This document shows, one piece after another, positions 7,353-14,738 of a stretch of 31,931 nucleotides of DNA (position 1 is the first letter of the stretch; every line of letters starts with the position of its first letter). The notes beneath the pieces were generated by a model that saw only the letters and a list, made by a program, of their open reading frames with translations, was not told the origin of the DNA and searched no databases. This stretch comes from CAILQE01 sp036745415. GTDB taxonomy: Bacteria; Patescibacteriota; Saccharimonadia; Saccharimonadales; UBA4665. The stretch covers positions 1 through 31,931 of the forward strand of contig DAIOGF010000004.1 of assembly GCA_036745415.1 (NCBI GenBank), read 5' to 3'. A program made the translations under genes and the position numbers.

Positions 7353-9179
7353 TTATCTGTTATTGGTTCGTTTTCGCTTGACAGGATCAAGTTCTTTTTT
7401 TCGAAGTCTTAAACTCTTTGGAGTAACTTCTAATAGTTCATCATTTTCAATGAAGTCTAGACATTCTTCAAGACTAAAGATAGTAGCCGGAGTAAGCTGA
7501 ACAACACCGTCGCTAGAACTACTTCGCATGTTTGTAAGCTGCTTAGCTTTACATACATTTATCTCCATGTCCTCTTGACGCTTGTTTAGACCTACAATTT
7601 GCCCGGCATATACTTTTTGCGCAGGTTCTACGAATACTACTCCACGTTCTTCTGCATTGGCTAATGAATAAGGAGTAGATACACCTGCTTCATAGGCAAT
7701 CAATACACCATTTCTAAGCTGCTGTAGTGGGGCACCCATTTCTTGATATCCATTACTTAAAGTATTCATAATAACAGTTCCCTTAGTATTGGTAAGAAGA
7801 GTGTTTCTCATTCCAATTAATGCTCTTGTAGGCATTGTATAAACTAATTTAGATAATCCTTGAGCAGTAGTGAATTGTTCTCTCTGAATAGCTCGTCTTG
7901 CTCCTAATTCCATCTGAACAGCACCAACGTGTTCTGCAGGCACTTCAATAATAACTTCTTCTACCGGCTCCATTGTCTTACCGTTTTCTTCGTGAGTTAC
8001 AACCTGTGGTCGTCCTACTTCAAATTCATATCCTTCTCGACGCATAGCTTCTATAAGAACACTAAGGTGTAGTTCACCACGTCCAGAAACTAAGAATCCA
8101 ATTCCATCATTTTCTACACGTAAACCAATATTAGTTTCAAGTTCTCGGTTTAATCTTTCTTCAAGTTGACGTCCAGTATTGAAATCTCCCTCTAAACCTT
8201 TGAATGGGCTAGTATTAGGTCCCAAGTAGATCCTAAGAGTAGGAGCTTCTACTTCCATTACAGGCAATGCATCAGGATTATCTGCATCAGCTATAGTTTC
8301 ACCAATTTTCACATTATCTATTCCTGTAAGTTGAACTATATCTCCTGCAATTCCTTCATCAACTTCAAATTTACTGACCCCACGGCTCATAAATACGTTA
8401 TCTACTTTAGATTTAGTAACTTTACCGTCTTTATCTATAACCGCAACTGCCATACCAGCTTTAACATTACCTCTAGTAATTCTTCCGATAGAGTATTTAC
8501 CTTTGAAATTGTCTCTACCAAGAGCAGTAACTAACATTTGAAATGGTTTATCTAATTCAACTTTAGGTGAAGGTACTTTTTCTATAATTGCCTTAAAAAT
8601 AGGTTCAAGGTTAGCATCTGCTTCTGGGTCAGAAGGAACTTCTTCCCAAGCTTTTCCAGATCTACCAATTGCATAATATACAGGGTAGTGAAGTTGATCT
8701 TCGTGAACTGCAAGTTCTAAGAATAAGTTAGCTATCTCATCTTCCACTTCCTTGATTCTAGAAGCAGGCTTATCTATTTTATTAATAATAACGATTGGTT
8801 TAAGTTCAAGCGCTAGAGCCTTTGAAAGCACGAACTTAGTCTGAGGCATAGGGCCTTCTTGTGCATCAACAATTAGAATACAACCATCGGCCATATTTAG
8901 AGTTCTCTCTACTTCACCAGAGAAGTCGGCGTGTCCTGGAGTATCGATAATGTTAATTCGATAATCATCATGCTGCACGGCAGTAATTTTAGCGGTAATA
9001 GTAATACCACGTTCTCTTTCTTGATCACCACTATCCATAATTAGTTCTTGTTCCATTTCAGCTTGGTTGTCTCTAAAAGTATTAGACTGCTTTAATAGAC
9101 CATCAACTAAGGTAGTTTTTCCGTGGTCAACGTGTGCGATAATCGCAATGTTACGAATTTTGCTTGGATCTTGATTCAT
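7353..9179 (-). CDS. typA: Translational GTPase TypA/BipA
   Basis: This ribosome-associated GTPase of the EF-G superfamily has been implicated in ribosome assembly and stress adaptation. The protein has 608 residues, the normal length. The G domain shows AHVDHGKTT at 15-23, DTPGH at 79-83 and NKID at 133-136, with the RERGITI switch region at about 55-61. Domains II, III and V follow, and the TypA-specific C-terminal domain contains the GAPLQQLRNG-type segment and RLRKKELDP near the end. The ATG is preceded by a purine-rich AAGAGAA, a usable ribosome binding site. The 5' leader holds a hairpin described separately. This gene has a true leader, unlike most neighbours. Confidence 0.97.
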   Translation of the reverse strand: MNQDPSKIRNIAIIAHVDHGKTTLVDGLLKQSNTFRDNQAEMEQELIMDSGDQERERGITITAKITAVQHDDYRINIIDTPGHADFSGEVERTLNMADGCILIVDAQEGPMPQTKFVLSKALALELKPIVIINKIDKPASRIKEVEDEIANLFLELAVHEDQLHYPVYYAIGRSGKAWEEVPSDPEADANLEPIFKAIIEKVPSPKVELDKPFQMLVTALGRDNFKGKYSIGRITRGNVKAGMAVAVIDKDGKVTKSKVDNVFMSRGVSKFEVDEGIAGDIVQLTGIDNVKIGETIADADNPDALPVMEVEAPTLRIYLGPNTSPFKGLEGDFNTGRQLEERLNRELETNIGLRVENDGIGFLVSGRGELHLSVLIEAMRREGYEFEVGRPQVVTHEENGKTMEPVEEVIIEVPAEHVGAVQMELGARRAIQREQFTTAQGLSKLVYTMPTRALIGMRNTLLTNTKGTVIMNTLSNGYQEMGAPLQQLRNGVLIAYEAGVSTPYSLANAEERGVVFVEPAQKVYAGQIVGLNKRQEDMEINVCKAKQLTNMRSSSSDGVVQLTPATIFSLEECLDFIENDELLEVTPKSLRLRKKELDPVKRKRTNNR

Positions 9180-9202
9180 AATATTTTTCTCTTAGCATAA
9201 AA

Positions 9203-9233
9203 AAATGAATCATAAACAAATTACGATTCATTT
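9203..9233 (-). promoter_or_regulatory. Hairpin with T-run in the typA 5' leader
   Basis: On the transcribed strand AAATGAATC (9233-9225) pairs perfectly with GATTCATTT (9211-9203) around a 13-nt loop. The right arm merges into a run of T residues (opposite 9199-9205) just before the typA ribosome binding site. A possible -10 (TAGAAT, opposite 9245-9250) lies upstream, so the hairpin would be inside the mRNA. It looks like a weak intrinsic terminator or attenuator. Confidence 0.4.
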
Positions 9234-9301
9234 ATACTGACTACATTCTAACATAAAATAACAGATAAGAGAAGTTTAAATATATTATAATTTAGCGTAG
9301 T

Positions 9302-9330
9302 TTGATTACAGATTATTAACAGGGTAAAAT
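9302..9330 (+). promoter_or_regulatory. Promoter of the 29-codon ORF
   Basis: TTGATT (9302-9307) and TAAAAT (9325-9330) are exactly 17 nt apart, and the -10 ends 6 nt before the ATG at 9337. This is the same leaderless geometry as full-length genes here. Confidence 0.55.
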
Positions 9331-9336
9331 AACTAT

Positions 9337-9426
9337 ATGCCATCAATTGGACTTTGTGTGATGAGTAAAGATTACGACGAAAATATTCGTCGATTTATTA
9401 AAGACTATTCTAAATATTTAATATAA
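9337..9426 (+). pseudogene. Short ORF, likely N-terminal remnant of a family 2 glycosyltransferase
   Basis: A 29-residue ORF (starts MPSIGLCVMSKDYDENIRR, ends SKYLI) lies behind a well-formed leaderless promoter. The sequence resembles the opening beta strand and first helix of GT2 proteins, whose usual pattern is ISLCMIVKNEE-N-R. It stops where the donor-binding part should begin, and no frame downstream continues the domain. I read it as the 5' end of a deleted glycosyltransferase whose promoter survived. A genuine small peptide is the alternative. The resemblance is by eye only. Confidence 0.45.
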
Positions 9427-9455
9427 ATTCATATCTTGAGTAGATGAATTTATAT
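9421..9455. repeat. 12-bp perfect inverted repeat after the short ORF
   Basis: The arms at 9421-9432 and 9444-9455 (ATATAAATTCAT and its complement) are separated by 11 nt. The left arm overlaps the stop of the short ORF. No T tract follows on either strand, so it is not a standard terminator. It may mark the deletion junction or an RNA hairpin. Confidence 0.5.
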
Positions 9456-9459
9456 AAAA

Positions 9460-9502
9460 AATTAAAAAAAATTAAAAAGCTGAAGATTAATTCTCCAGCT
9501 TT
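9460..9502 (-). terminator. Rho-independent terminator of the DUF5684-like gene
   Basis: On the minus strand, just after the stop at 9522, AAAGCTG/CAGCTTT (9502-9496/9482-9476) plus three inner pairs with one mismatch form a stem. A long T-rich run (opposite 9460-9475) follows it. Confidence 0.7.
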
Positions 9503-9521
9503 ATAAATTAATAAACTTAGA

Positions 9522-9983
9522 CTATTTTTGGTACTGAGCTTTTCCAAAAGCTAGCATTGGATAACCAATGTATGGGAATAATATAAGTCCGAAGAATGCG
9601 AATACACCACTCTTACCAAACTTTTTAGCTAGTCTAAATGCAATCATGAAGCTTACGACCACCGCAGCTAATGCCCACAACATAAACAACCATTTATTCA
9701 CATAACCTAGAACTCCAGAGAAAGCATAAACTAGAGATAACCAAGGCTTCCATCCCAATACATCAAACAATACCCATGTCTGATAAAATGGCACTAACGC
9801 TGCCCATCCAGGTCTGCCAGCTTTTGCAAATATTCGCCAATAAACTATTACCGTGATCACAGCAACAACGAATGCAATTAAAAATAAGACCCCAAGAAAT
9901 GCTCCTAGAGCACCCAAGTCTATACTGCTTCCACCTACTTTAATACTATTCGCAATGTTATTTAATATATTTAAACTAACCAT
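9522..9983 (-). CDS. DUF5684-like small membrane protein
   Basis: A 153-residue membrane protein with an extracytoplasmic N-terminus of about 25 residues and four hydrophobic segments. The motif YWRIFAKAGRPGWAALVPFY at about residues 48-67, followed by KPWLSL and the C-terminal FGKSGVFAFFGLILFPYIGY, matches the DUF5684 type of domain. That domain is common in Patescibacteria and sometimes fused to signal peptidase-like proteins. Its function is unknown. The gene stands alone with its own promoter and terminator, so it is not tied to the upstream polymerase operon. The family assignment is from memory of the motif. Confidence 0.7.
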   Translation of the reverse strand: MVSLNILNNIANSIKVGGSSIDLGALGAFLGVLFLIAFVVAVITVIVYWRIFAKAGRPGWAALVPFYQTWVLFDVLGWKPWLSLVYAFSGVLGYVNKWLFMLWALAAVVVSFMIAFRLAKKFGKSGVFAFFGLILFPYIGYPMLAFGKAQYQK

Positions 9984-10015
9984 TTTTATATCTTTATTTA
10001 GATTTATATAACATA

Positions 10016-10044
10016 AGCATATTACTGCAATTTAGAATTGTCAA
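10016..10044 (-). promoter_or_regulatory. Promoter of the DUF5684-like gene
   Basis: On the minus strand a consensus TTGACA (10044-10039) stands 17 nt before TATGCT (10021-10016). The leader is about 30 nt with only a weak purine stretch. It has the best -35 match in the window, and the TTGACA also forms one arm of a small hairpin. Confidence 0.5.
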
Positions 10045-10081
10045 TAAGACAACTTCACTTCATATTAAATTAAGGTGACCT

Positions 10082-11314
10082 CTATTCAATCTTCCCAAAA
10101 GCAACACGCTTTAATATAACGTCCTGCATATTTGCCATTCTGGCTGGCGTAATCGTAAATTCGCCATATCTATCATTTACCTCATCGGATGCATTAGCAA
10201 TTGAATAAAGATCAGCTTCTGAGGGAATAAATAAGTTAAGTTGTTTGTACCGTAGATCCTTAAGGTCATAAACGGTCACGGAAATATTAGTAACCCTCGA
10301 AACTATATCGATTGAATTTAACATCTTCATAGCCTCACGATGTATTTGCTGTGTGGCATAAATTCTTTCCTTAACTTTTTGCCTATGGGCAAAAAATCTA
10401 TATCCTTCAAATCCAACAGTTAAGTATATTCCACCGGCAGTTAAATTAGCCCTCCTTAACCTTCTTCCTACTTTCTCGGACAGCTTCATGATTAATCTAG
10501 ACAATTCATCAATATCTTTTGTTTTATTGCCTAGTGCATATTGTTGTCCTATGGTTTTTCTAGAGAAATCTATCTGATCAATTGGATATCCACGCAGTCT
10601 TAAATACCAATAATATCCAACAATACTTCCAAAAACTTGTTTCTTTAACTTATCTAAATCTGCATCTAAAAACTGCAGGGGAGTGTATATTCCATTAAGA
10701 TTGAGTCTAGCTTGGTACCGATAATTAATTCCGGGCAGATCAATTAAAGTTAACTTAGCTAAAACTTCTCTTAAGTTAGTATAATCAATCCTATTCATGC
10801 CATCCGGCTTATTAAGTCCAGCGGCTAATTTAGCCAAGAAACGATTCGGCGCAATTCCAACATTTATAGTAACGTAAGAACCTAGCTCTCTTTTAACATC
10901 TTCTTTTATTTTCATTCCAATTTCTTCCATAGTCATTCCAGCCCTAATAGCCGGAGAGCCTTCAAAGTCTACGGCAAACTCATCCACCGATTTAGCGACA
11001 ACTTTGTTTGTATATTTATTGAGTAATTTAGAAAATCTTCGATTCGCATCAAAGTACTTTTCTGGATCGGGCATCATCACTACAACTCCCGGATAAACTT
11101 TCCGAGCGTCAGCAACACTAAGTCCCAAAGATAGTCCCAACGCCTTAGCTTCATATGATGACGCAATTATCATGCCGCGGGGAGTATCATAAGCCGCAAT
11201 TACTACCGGCTTATTTCTAATCAGAGGATTGGCTTGCTGCTCAATAATAGCGAAACAGCTATTAAGATCAACGTGCATGATTAATGCTTCTTTAGTACTA
11301 ATCTCCATGTCCAT
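10082..11314 (-). CDS. Y-family (translesion) DNA polymerase
   Basis: A low-fidelity polymerase of the DinB/UmuC superfamily that copies past damaged bases. Catalytic residues are the aspartate in MHVDLNSCFA and the SVDE pair (KSVDEFAVDF). A phenylalanine occupies the steric-gate position before the alanine of the first motif. DLN instead of DMD resembles UmuC/PolV more than Pol IV. The helix-hairpin-helix thumb (LIDLPGINYRYQARLNLNGI) and a little-finger domain follow. I place the start at the ATG at 11314 (410 residues) because it keeps the whole first beta strand (EALIMHVD) and has GAGG 9 nt upstream. The frame is open to a TTG at 11329, and an ATG at 11278 would cut into the strand. The start overlaps the upstream small gene, so the two are translationally coupled. 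Confidence 0.88.
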   Translation of the reverse strand: MDMEISTKEALIMHVDLNSCFAIIEQQANPLIRNKPVVIAAYDTPRGMIIASSYEAKALGLSLGLSVADARKVYPGVVVMMPDPEKYFDANRRFSKLLNKYTNKVVAKSVDEFAVDFEGSPAIRAGMTMEEIGMKIKEDVKRELGSYVTINVGIAPNRFLAKLAAGLNKPDGMNRIDYTNLREVLAKLTLIDLPGINYRYQARLNLNGIYTPLQFLDADLDKLKKQVFGSIVGYYWYLRLRGYPIDQIDFSRKTIGQQYALGNKTKDIDELSRLIMKLSEKVGRRLRRANLTAGGIYLTVGFEGYRFFAHRQKVKERIYATQQIHREAMKMLNSIDIVSRVTNISVTVYDLKDLRYKQLNLFIPSEADLYSIANASDEVNDRYGEFTITPARMANMQDVILKRVAFGKIE

Positions 11315-11564
11315 CGCTAATCGCCTCAACAGTCCAATGAAGATTGTCTGTATTAAGTTTTATTCTGAACCATAGGTTGCTACCAACATCAATTAATTCA
11401 TAAATATGATAAAGAGTTCTTCCTTCACGAATTTTATGATGATAGCCTATTTCTCCCACTTGGTATTCGGTATTCTGCCAGCTAATAAGGTGGGGAAGAG
11501 CAACTTTTTTTCTTGCCGAATAATACATCACAACGCTGGCTTCTTGGTCAATTTTTTGTCTCAT
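11298..11564 (-). CDS. Small protein coupled to the Y-family polymerase
   Basis: An 88-residue soluble protein whose end overlaps the polymerase start by 17 nt. It is rich in aromatic and beta-type sequence: PHLISWQNTEYQVGEIGYHH, then TLYHIYELI and LWFRIKLNTDNLHWTVEAI. The pattern recalls small DUF6504-like or YolD-like partners encoded beside Y-family polymerases in other bacteria, but I cannot assign it to either family. The ATG is preceded by AAGGAT about 9 nt upstream. Its position suggests a regulatory or accessory subunit for translesion synthesis, which is inference from context only. Confidence 0.65.
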   Translation of the reverse strand: MRQKIDQEASVVMYYSARKKVALPHLISWQNTEYQVGEIGYHHKIREGRTLYHIYELIDVGSNLWFRIKLNTDNLHWTVEAISDGHGD

Positions 11565-11741
11565 AGTAAATAGATCCTTTTCTTTAATTTATAAGGTTAA
11601 TTAGGGGGTTTTAAAAGGGACTAGCTGTCTAGTCATTAGGATCCGTAACTAAAGTAAGCTATGGACAAAATCTATTTACTTTAAATAAGCCTATGAGAAA
11701 GAAAAGATAAACTTATCTCCCATATCGCTAATATTATTATA
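11565..11741 (-). promoter_or_regulatory. Structured leader/promoter region of the polymerase operon
   Basis: This 177-nt spacer contains several inverted repeats. TAAAGTAA/TTACTTTA lies at 11650-11657/11676-11683, and GACTAG/CTAGTC at 11619-11624/11629-11634 has a 4-nt loop. A short AGATAA/TTATCT hairpin near the upstream gene's end may help terminate it. On the minus strand a TATAAA and an AAGGAT ribosome binding site lie just before the small-protein ATG. No Gram-positive-type (GAAC-N4-GTTC) or E. coli-type LexA box is evident. Confidence 0.4.
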
Positions 11742-12671
11742 TCAAATGTATTTCTTTTTCTTGGCAATAAATATGGCCGGTAAACCAAGAATAAAAGGTA
11801 CCCACATATTCAATACTCTAAATAAAATGGATACAGCAACCGCCTGAGGCAATGTCTTACCAAAAATAATAAGGATTCCGACAAGACCGGCATCAACACT
11901 TCCAACGCCACCCGGAGCAGGGATGATATTTCCAAATAATATAGCTAAGTTATAAGATAGTCCAACTTCAGCAATATTTAAATCAAGATGAAGCGCCCTA
12001 ATAGCAAAATACAAACAAAGCACATTAGAAACATTAAGTAGTAGCTGAACAGCAAAAGATAGAACTAATCTAGATTTATGATCTTTAAAACTCTTGAGTT
12101 GAACAAAAGATTCAATGATAAATTTTCTAGCTTTCTTATTAAATCTATAAATTAAATAAACTGCACCAATAAATAAACCTAGGCCCAGACCAACTATAAG
12201 ATATGAACTAAGCTTAAAGTTAAGCTTAGATAAAACAGAAAGATTTCCAAACAAAAGAAGAAGAACTAGGTTTAACACTCCAGCAATAAGGCCCAGTAGG
12301 TTATTTAAAGAAACTAAAGCCAGCCCCTGAGGCTTAGAGTTTCCAGATTTAATTAAATAATCATAAAGAGTACCAATTGCCCCTATACCGCCTGGAAGAA
12401 TTCTATTCATAGTATTAGCTGCAAATTGCACTAAAACACTTCTTAGTACTTTTAATTTCTTGAATGAAAGAAAAATATATGAGGATGCAGCTAAGATGAA
12501 ATTAGAAAAACTAAAGACTAAGATGAGCGCTACAAATAACTTAGAGCTCTTTTTTAAATATGTAACACTATCTTTAAAATCTTTAAATAAAGATACTAAA
12601 ACTAACATTAAGAATATAAAGAGAATGAAATACAGAATCCTTAAGAGTAACTTAGTATTCTTTCCTAACAT
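11742..12671 (-). CDS. LPG synthase-type membrane protein (UPF0104/flippase-like domain)
   Basis: A 309-residue protein with about eight to nine membrane helices. It matches the transmembrane domain of lysylphosphatidylglycerol synthase (MprF N-terminus) and the UPF0104 family. Signature segments are NRILPGGIGAIGT at about residues 88-100 and IIPAPGGVGSVDAGLVG near 250. Only the membrane domain is present; there is no aminoacyltransferase domain. A lipid flippase or regulator role is therefore more likely than lipid lysylation. It lies 15 nt after the LCP gene and may be read through from it, but it also has its own TATAAT. It is the only gene here ending in TGA. Confidence 0.82.
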   Translation of the reverse strand: MLGKNTKLLLRILYFILFIFLMLVLVSLFKDFKDSVTYLKKSSKLFVALILVFSFSNFILAASSYIFLSFKKLKVLRSVLVQFAANTMNRILPGGIGAIGTLYDYLIKSGNSKPQGLALVSLNNLLGLIAGVLNLVLLLLFGNLSVLSKLNFKLSSYLIVGLGLGLFIGAVYLIYRFNKKARKFIIESFVQLKSFKDHKSRLVLSFAVQLLLNVSNVLCLYFAIRALHLDLNIAEVGLSYNLAILFGNIIPAPGGVGSVDAGLVGILIIFGKTLPQAVAVSILFRVLNMWVPFILGLPAIFIAKKKKYI

Positions 12672-12679
12672 TAAATTTA

Positions 12680-12685
12680 ATTATA
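12680..12685 (-). promoter_or_regulatory. -10 box of the LPG synthase-like gene
   Basis: TATAAT on the minus strand lies 2 nt past the LCP stop codon and ends 8 nt before the downstream ATG. This predicts a near-leaderless mRNA besides any readthrough. Confidence 0.5.
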
Positions 12686-12686
12686 G

Positions 12687-13958
12687 CTAGTTGGCTGAAT
12701 TAATACTATTTATGTAGTCTACCATCTCAGAATAATTACCAAGTCCAGCCTTAGGCGACAATGCCTGCTGTCCGTCTGTAGTGTAATAGTTCTTAAGTAG
12801 ATTTACTCCATTAGCATTCTGGAAAGATAGTGATTTGGCATCATTAATATTTACTTTCTTGGATAAGTTATAGAAGGCGTGGGCAGTAGGCAGATCTATA
12901 TCCGTATTCACATTCTTAACTAATGAAGTAAATAAGTTAGCTAACCTGAATGGATTAGATAATGTTCCAGCTGACATAATCTTAGATTCAAGTGCAACTA
13001 ACATAAGTCTCTGATTGGCAGTTCTAGTAAAATCACTTAGAGCATATCCATAAGATCCATCAGCGTCACCTCTAGCTCTAGCTAGATCTAATGCCTGTTG
13101 GCCGTTTAATGTATGCATTCCGTTACTTAGATTAACCAAAGGCCCACCTGTAGTGTAATCAATACTTGGATCATAAAGTCCTCTGGAATCACCGCTCTGT
13201 ATATTTACATCAATTCCGCCTACCGCATTTACGGCATCTTTAATTGCCGCGTAGTTTATTAGAGCATAGTAGTCGAGCCTCACATTGAAATCCGATTGAA
13301 TTACTTTTTCAAGTAATCCCATCCCGCCTTTAGGAAGTCCATTTTCGTTGAATCCGTCATTCTGCCCATATTCATAAGCTGCATTAATTTTATTCCAACC
13401 ATATCCTGGAATATTTACATATAGGTCTCTAGGAATACTAAGAAGGTAAGAAGTATTGTTCTTAGTATCAATACTAATTATCATAATTGAATCAGTTAAA
13501 AGACTACCTTGATGTCCAGGATCATCATTTGAGTTTCCAGTAAGCAGTATATTAACTCTTCCTTCGGATGCACCTTTTAGTGTGGCAGTTCTAAATACAT
13601 CAAGGATATTTCCACCGAATAGTTTGTGCATATTCATAGCAAAGGTAAAGCCAAAATATCCACCTACTATCAAGCCCAGAAGCACTAAGCTTAAAAATAT
13701 TCTTTTAAATCTAAATATCTTTCTATGATGTTTCTTTGGCTCTAAATCATTAAAGTCTTCACTCTTGTGATGGCGCCTATGTGATTTACTGTTAGATTTA
13801 TTGAAAGATGAATTCGTATGATATGAAGACATATTGGACTGCAGAGTAGGGAATGCATCTCGGCTTTTTCTATACAGATGATCAAGGTGTGGATCTCTAC
13901 CTAAATTATTTGATTGTTCAGCACCGTGCGATTTGTGTTTTCTTCTTCTTAATGGCAT
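12687..13958 (-). CDS. LytR-CpsA-Psr (LCP) family cell-wall ligase
   Basis: LCP proteins transfer undecaprenyl-linked glycopolymers onto peptidoglycan on the outer face of the membrane. The protein has 423 residues. The first 86 form a cytoplasmic tail unusually rich in His, Lys, Arg and Ser. One membrane helix spans about 87-108, and the LCP domain runs from about 133 to 390. Pyrophosphate-binding and catalytic features include the aspartates and arginine of NILLTGNSNDDPG and LLTDSIMI, SIPRDLYVNIPG, NKINAAYEYG and the arginine-rich ALDLARARGD. A GT-C-like gene and an LPG-like membrane protein elsewhere in the window fit a cell-envelope role. It is divergent from a two-component system. Confidence 0.93.
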   Translation of the reverse strand: MPLRRRKHKSHGAEQSNNLGRDPHLDHLYRKSRDAFPTLQSNMSSYHTNSSFNKSNSKSHRRHHKSEDFNDLEPKKHHRKIFRFKRIFLSLVLLGLIVGGYFGFTFAMNMHKLFGGNILDVFRTATLKGASEGRVNILLTGNSNDDPGHQGSLLTDSIMIISIDTKNNTSYLLSIPRDLYVNIPGYGWNKINAAYEYGQNDGFNENGLPKGGMGLLEKVIQSDFNVRLDYYALINYAAIKDAVNAVGGIDVNIQSGDSRGLYDPSIDYTTGGPLVNLSNGMHTLNGQQALDLARARGDADGSYGYALSDFTRTANQRLMLVALESKIMSAGTLSNPFRLANLFTSLVKNVNTDIDLPTAHAFYNLSKKVNINDAKSLSFQNANGVNLLKNYYTTDGQQALSPKAGLGNYSEMVDYINSINSAN

Positions 13959-13964
13959 AATTTA

Positions 13965-13970
13965 TATATA
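13965..13970 (-). promoter_or_regulatory. -10 box of the LCP gene
   Basis: TATATA on the minus strand ends 6 nt before the ATG. There is no Shine-Dalgarno sequence; this is the same leaderless geometry as dnaB and others. Confidence 0.4.
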
Positions 13971-14042
13971 ATTTACCAGTTTATCCTGTTTTTGTTTTAG
14001 ACTTATTTTTTATTTTTAAGCTATATTTCAACTTAAACTTTA

Positions 14043-14048
14043 TATAAT
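14043..14048 (+). promoter_or_regulatory. -10 box of the two-component system
   Basis: TATAAT ends 11 nt before the response regulator ATG, giving a leader of about 4 nt. The 101-nt spacer to the LCP gene is very AT-rich and shows no further clear operator. Confidence 0.45.
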
Positions 14049-14059
14049 TATATAACATT

Positions 14060-14734
14060 ATGAGAATTTTAGTAGTAGAAGACGACATTAAAATCGCGTC
14101 CGCAGTAAAAAAAGGACTCGAGATTTTAGATTATGCCGTGGACATGGTTCACGATTCAGATGATGGATATAACTACATCACGAATTCTAAGTATGATCTT
14201 GTAGTTCTAGATAGAATGCTTCCAGGAACTTATGACGGGGTAGAACTAGTTAAAAAACTCAGATCTGAAAATTTTAATCTACCAATCATGATGCTAACCG
14301 CTAAAACAACTATTGGAGATAGGATTGAAGGACTTAATGCTGGAGCTGATGACTACTTAGTTAAACCATTTTCATTCGATGAAATGGGCGCAAGAGTAAA
14401 AGCACTGCTAAGACGACCCCAAAACTTTGTAAGTGAAGTTCTTCGAATAGATAATCTTAAATTAGACGTAAGTAAATTCACAGTCAAAAGAGGTACCAAA
14501 GAAATAACTCTAACTAATAAAGAGTTTTACCTTCTTGAATATTTAATGCGACACCAAGGCCAAATTGTAAATAAAGAAATGATTATGAGCAGTCTATGGA
14601 ATGACGACGCCAACGTTCTACCTAATACAATAGAAGTCTACATAGCGTCTTTAAGAAATAAGATAGATAGACCATTTAAGAATAAGAAAGATTTAATTAA
14701 AACCGTTAGAGGTTTTGGGTACAAACTGGGATAG
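14060..14734 (+). CDS. OmpR/PhoB-family response regulator
   Basis: A 224-residue DNA-binding response regulator. The receiver domain has the acidic pair E7/D8-D9, phospho-acceptor D51 (VVLDRMLPG), T80 and K102 (LVKPF), so it should be phosphorylatable. The C-terminal winged helix spans about 130-222, with EFYLLEYLMRHQGQIV and the recognition segment NTIEVYIASLRNKID. The kinase gene follows directly. No Shine-Dalgarno sequence is present. Targets are unknown; the divergent LCP gene is a natural candidate by position. Confidence 0.94.
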   Translation: MRILVVEDDIKIASAVKKGLEILDYAVDMVHDSDDGYNYITNSKYDLVVLDRMLPGTYDGVELVKKLRSENFNLPIMMLTAKTTIGDRIEGLNAGADDYLVKPFSFDEMGARVKALLRRPQNFVSEVLRIDNLKLDVSKFTVKRGTKEITLTNKEFYLLEYLMRHQGQIVNKEMIMSSLWNDDANVLPNTIEVYIASLRNKIDRPFKNKKDLIKTVRGFGYKLG

Positions 14735-14738
14735 GATT

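Noticed and set aside
9421..9455. Inverted repeat as a terminator of the short ORF
   Set aside because: There is no T tract on either strand after the stem, so a standard intrinsic terminator is not supported.
12460..12690. Plus-strand ORF opposite the LPG-like gene
   Set aside because: It is a Lys/Asn-rich shadow of a membrane protein gene with no independent start signals.
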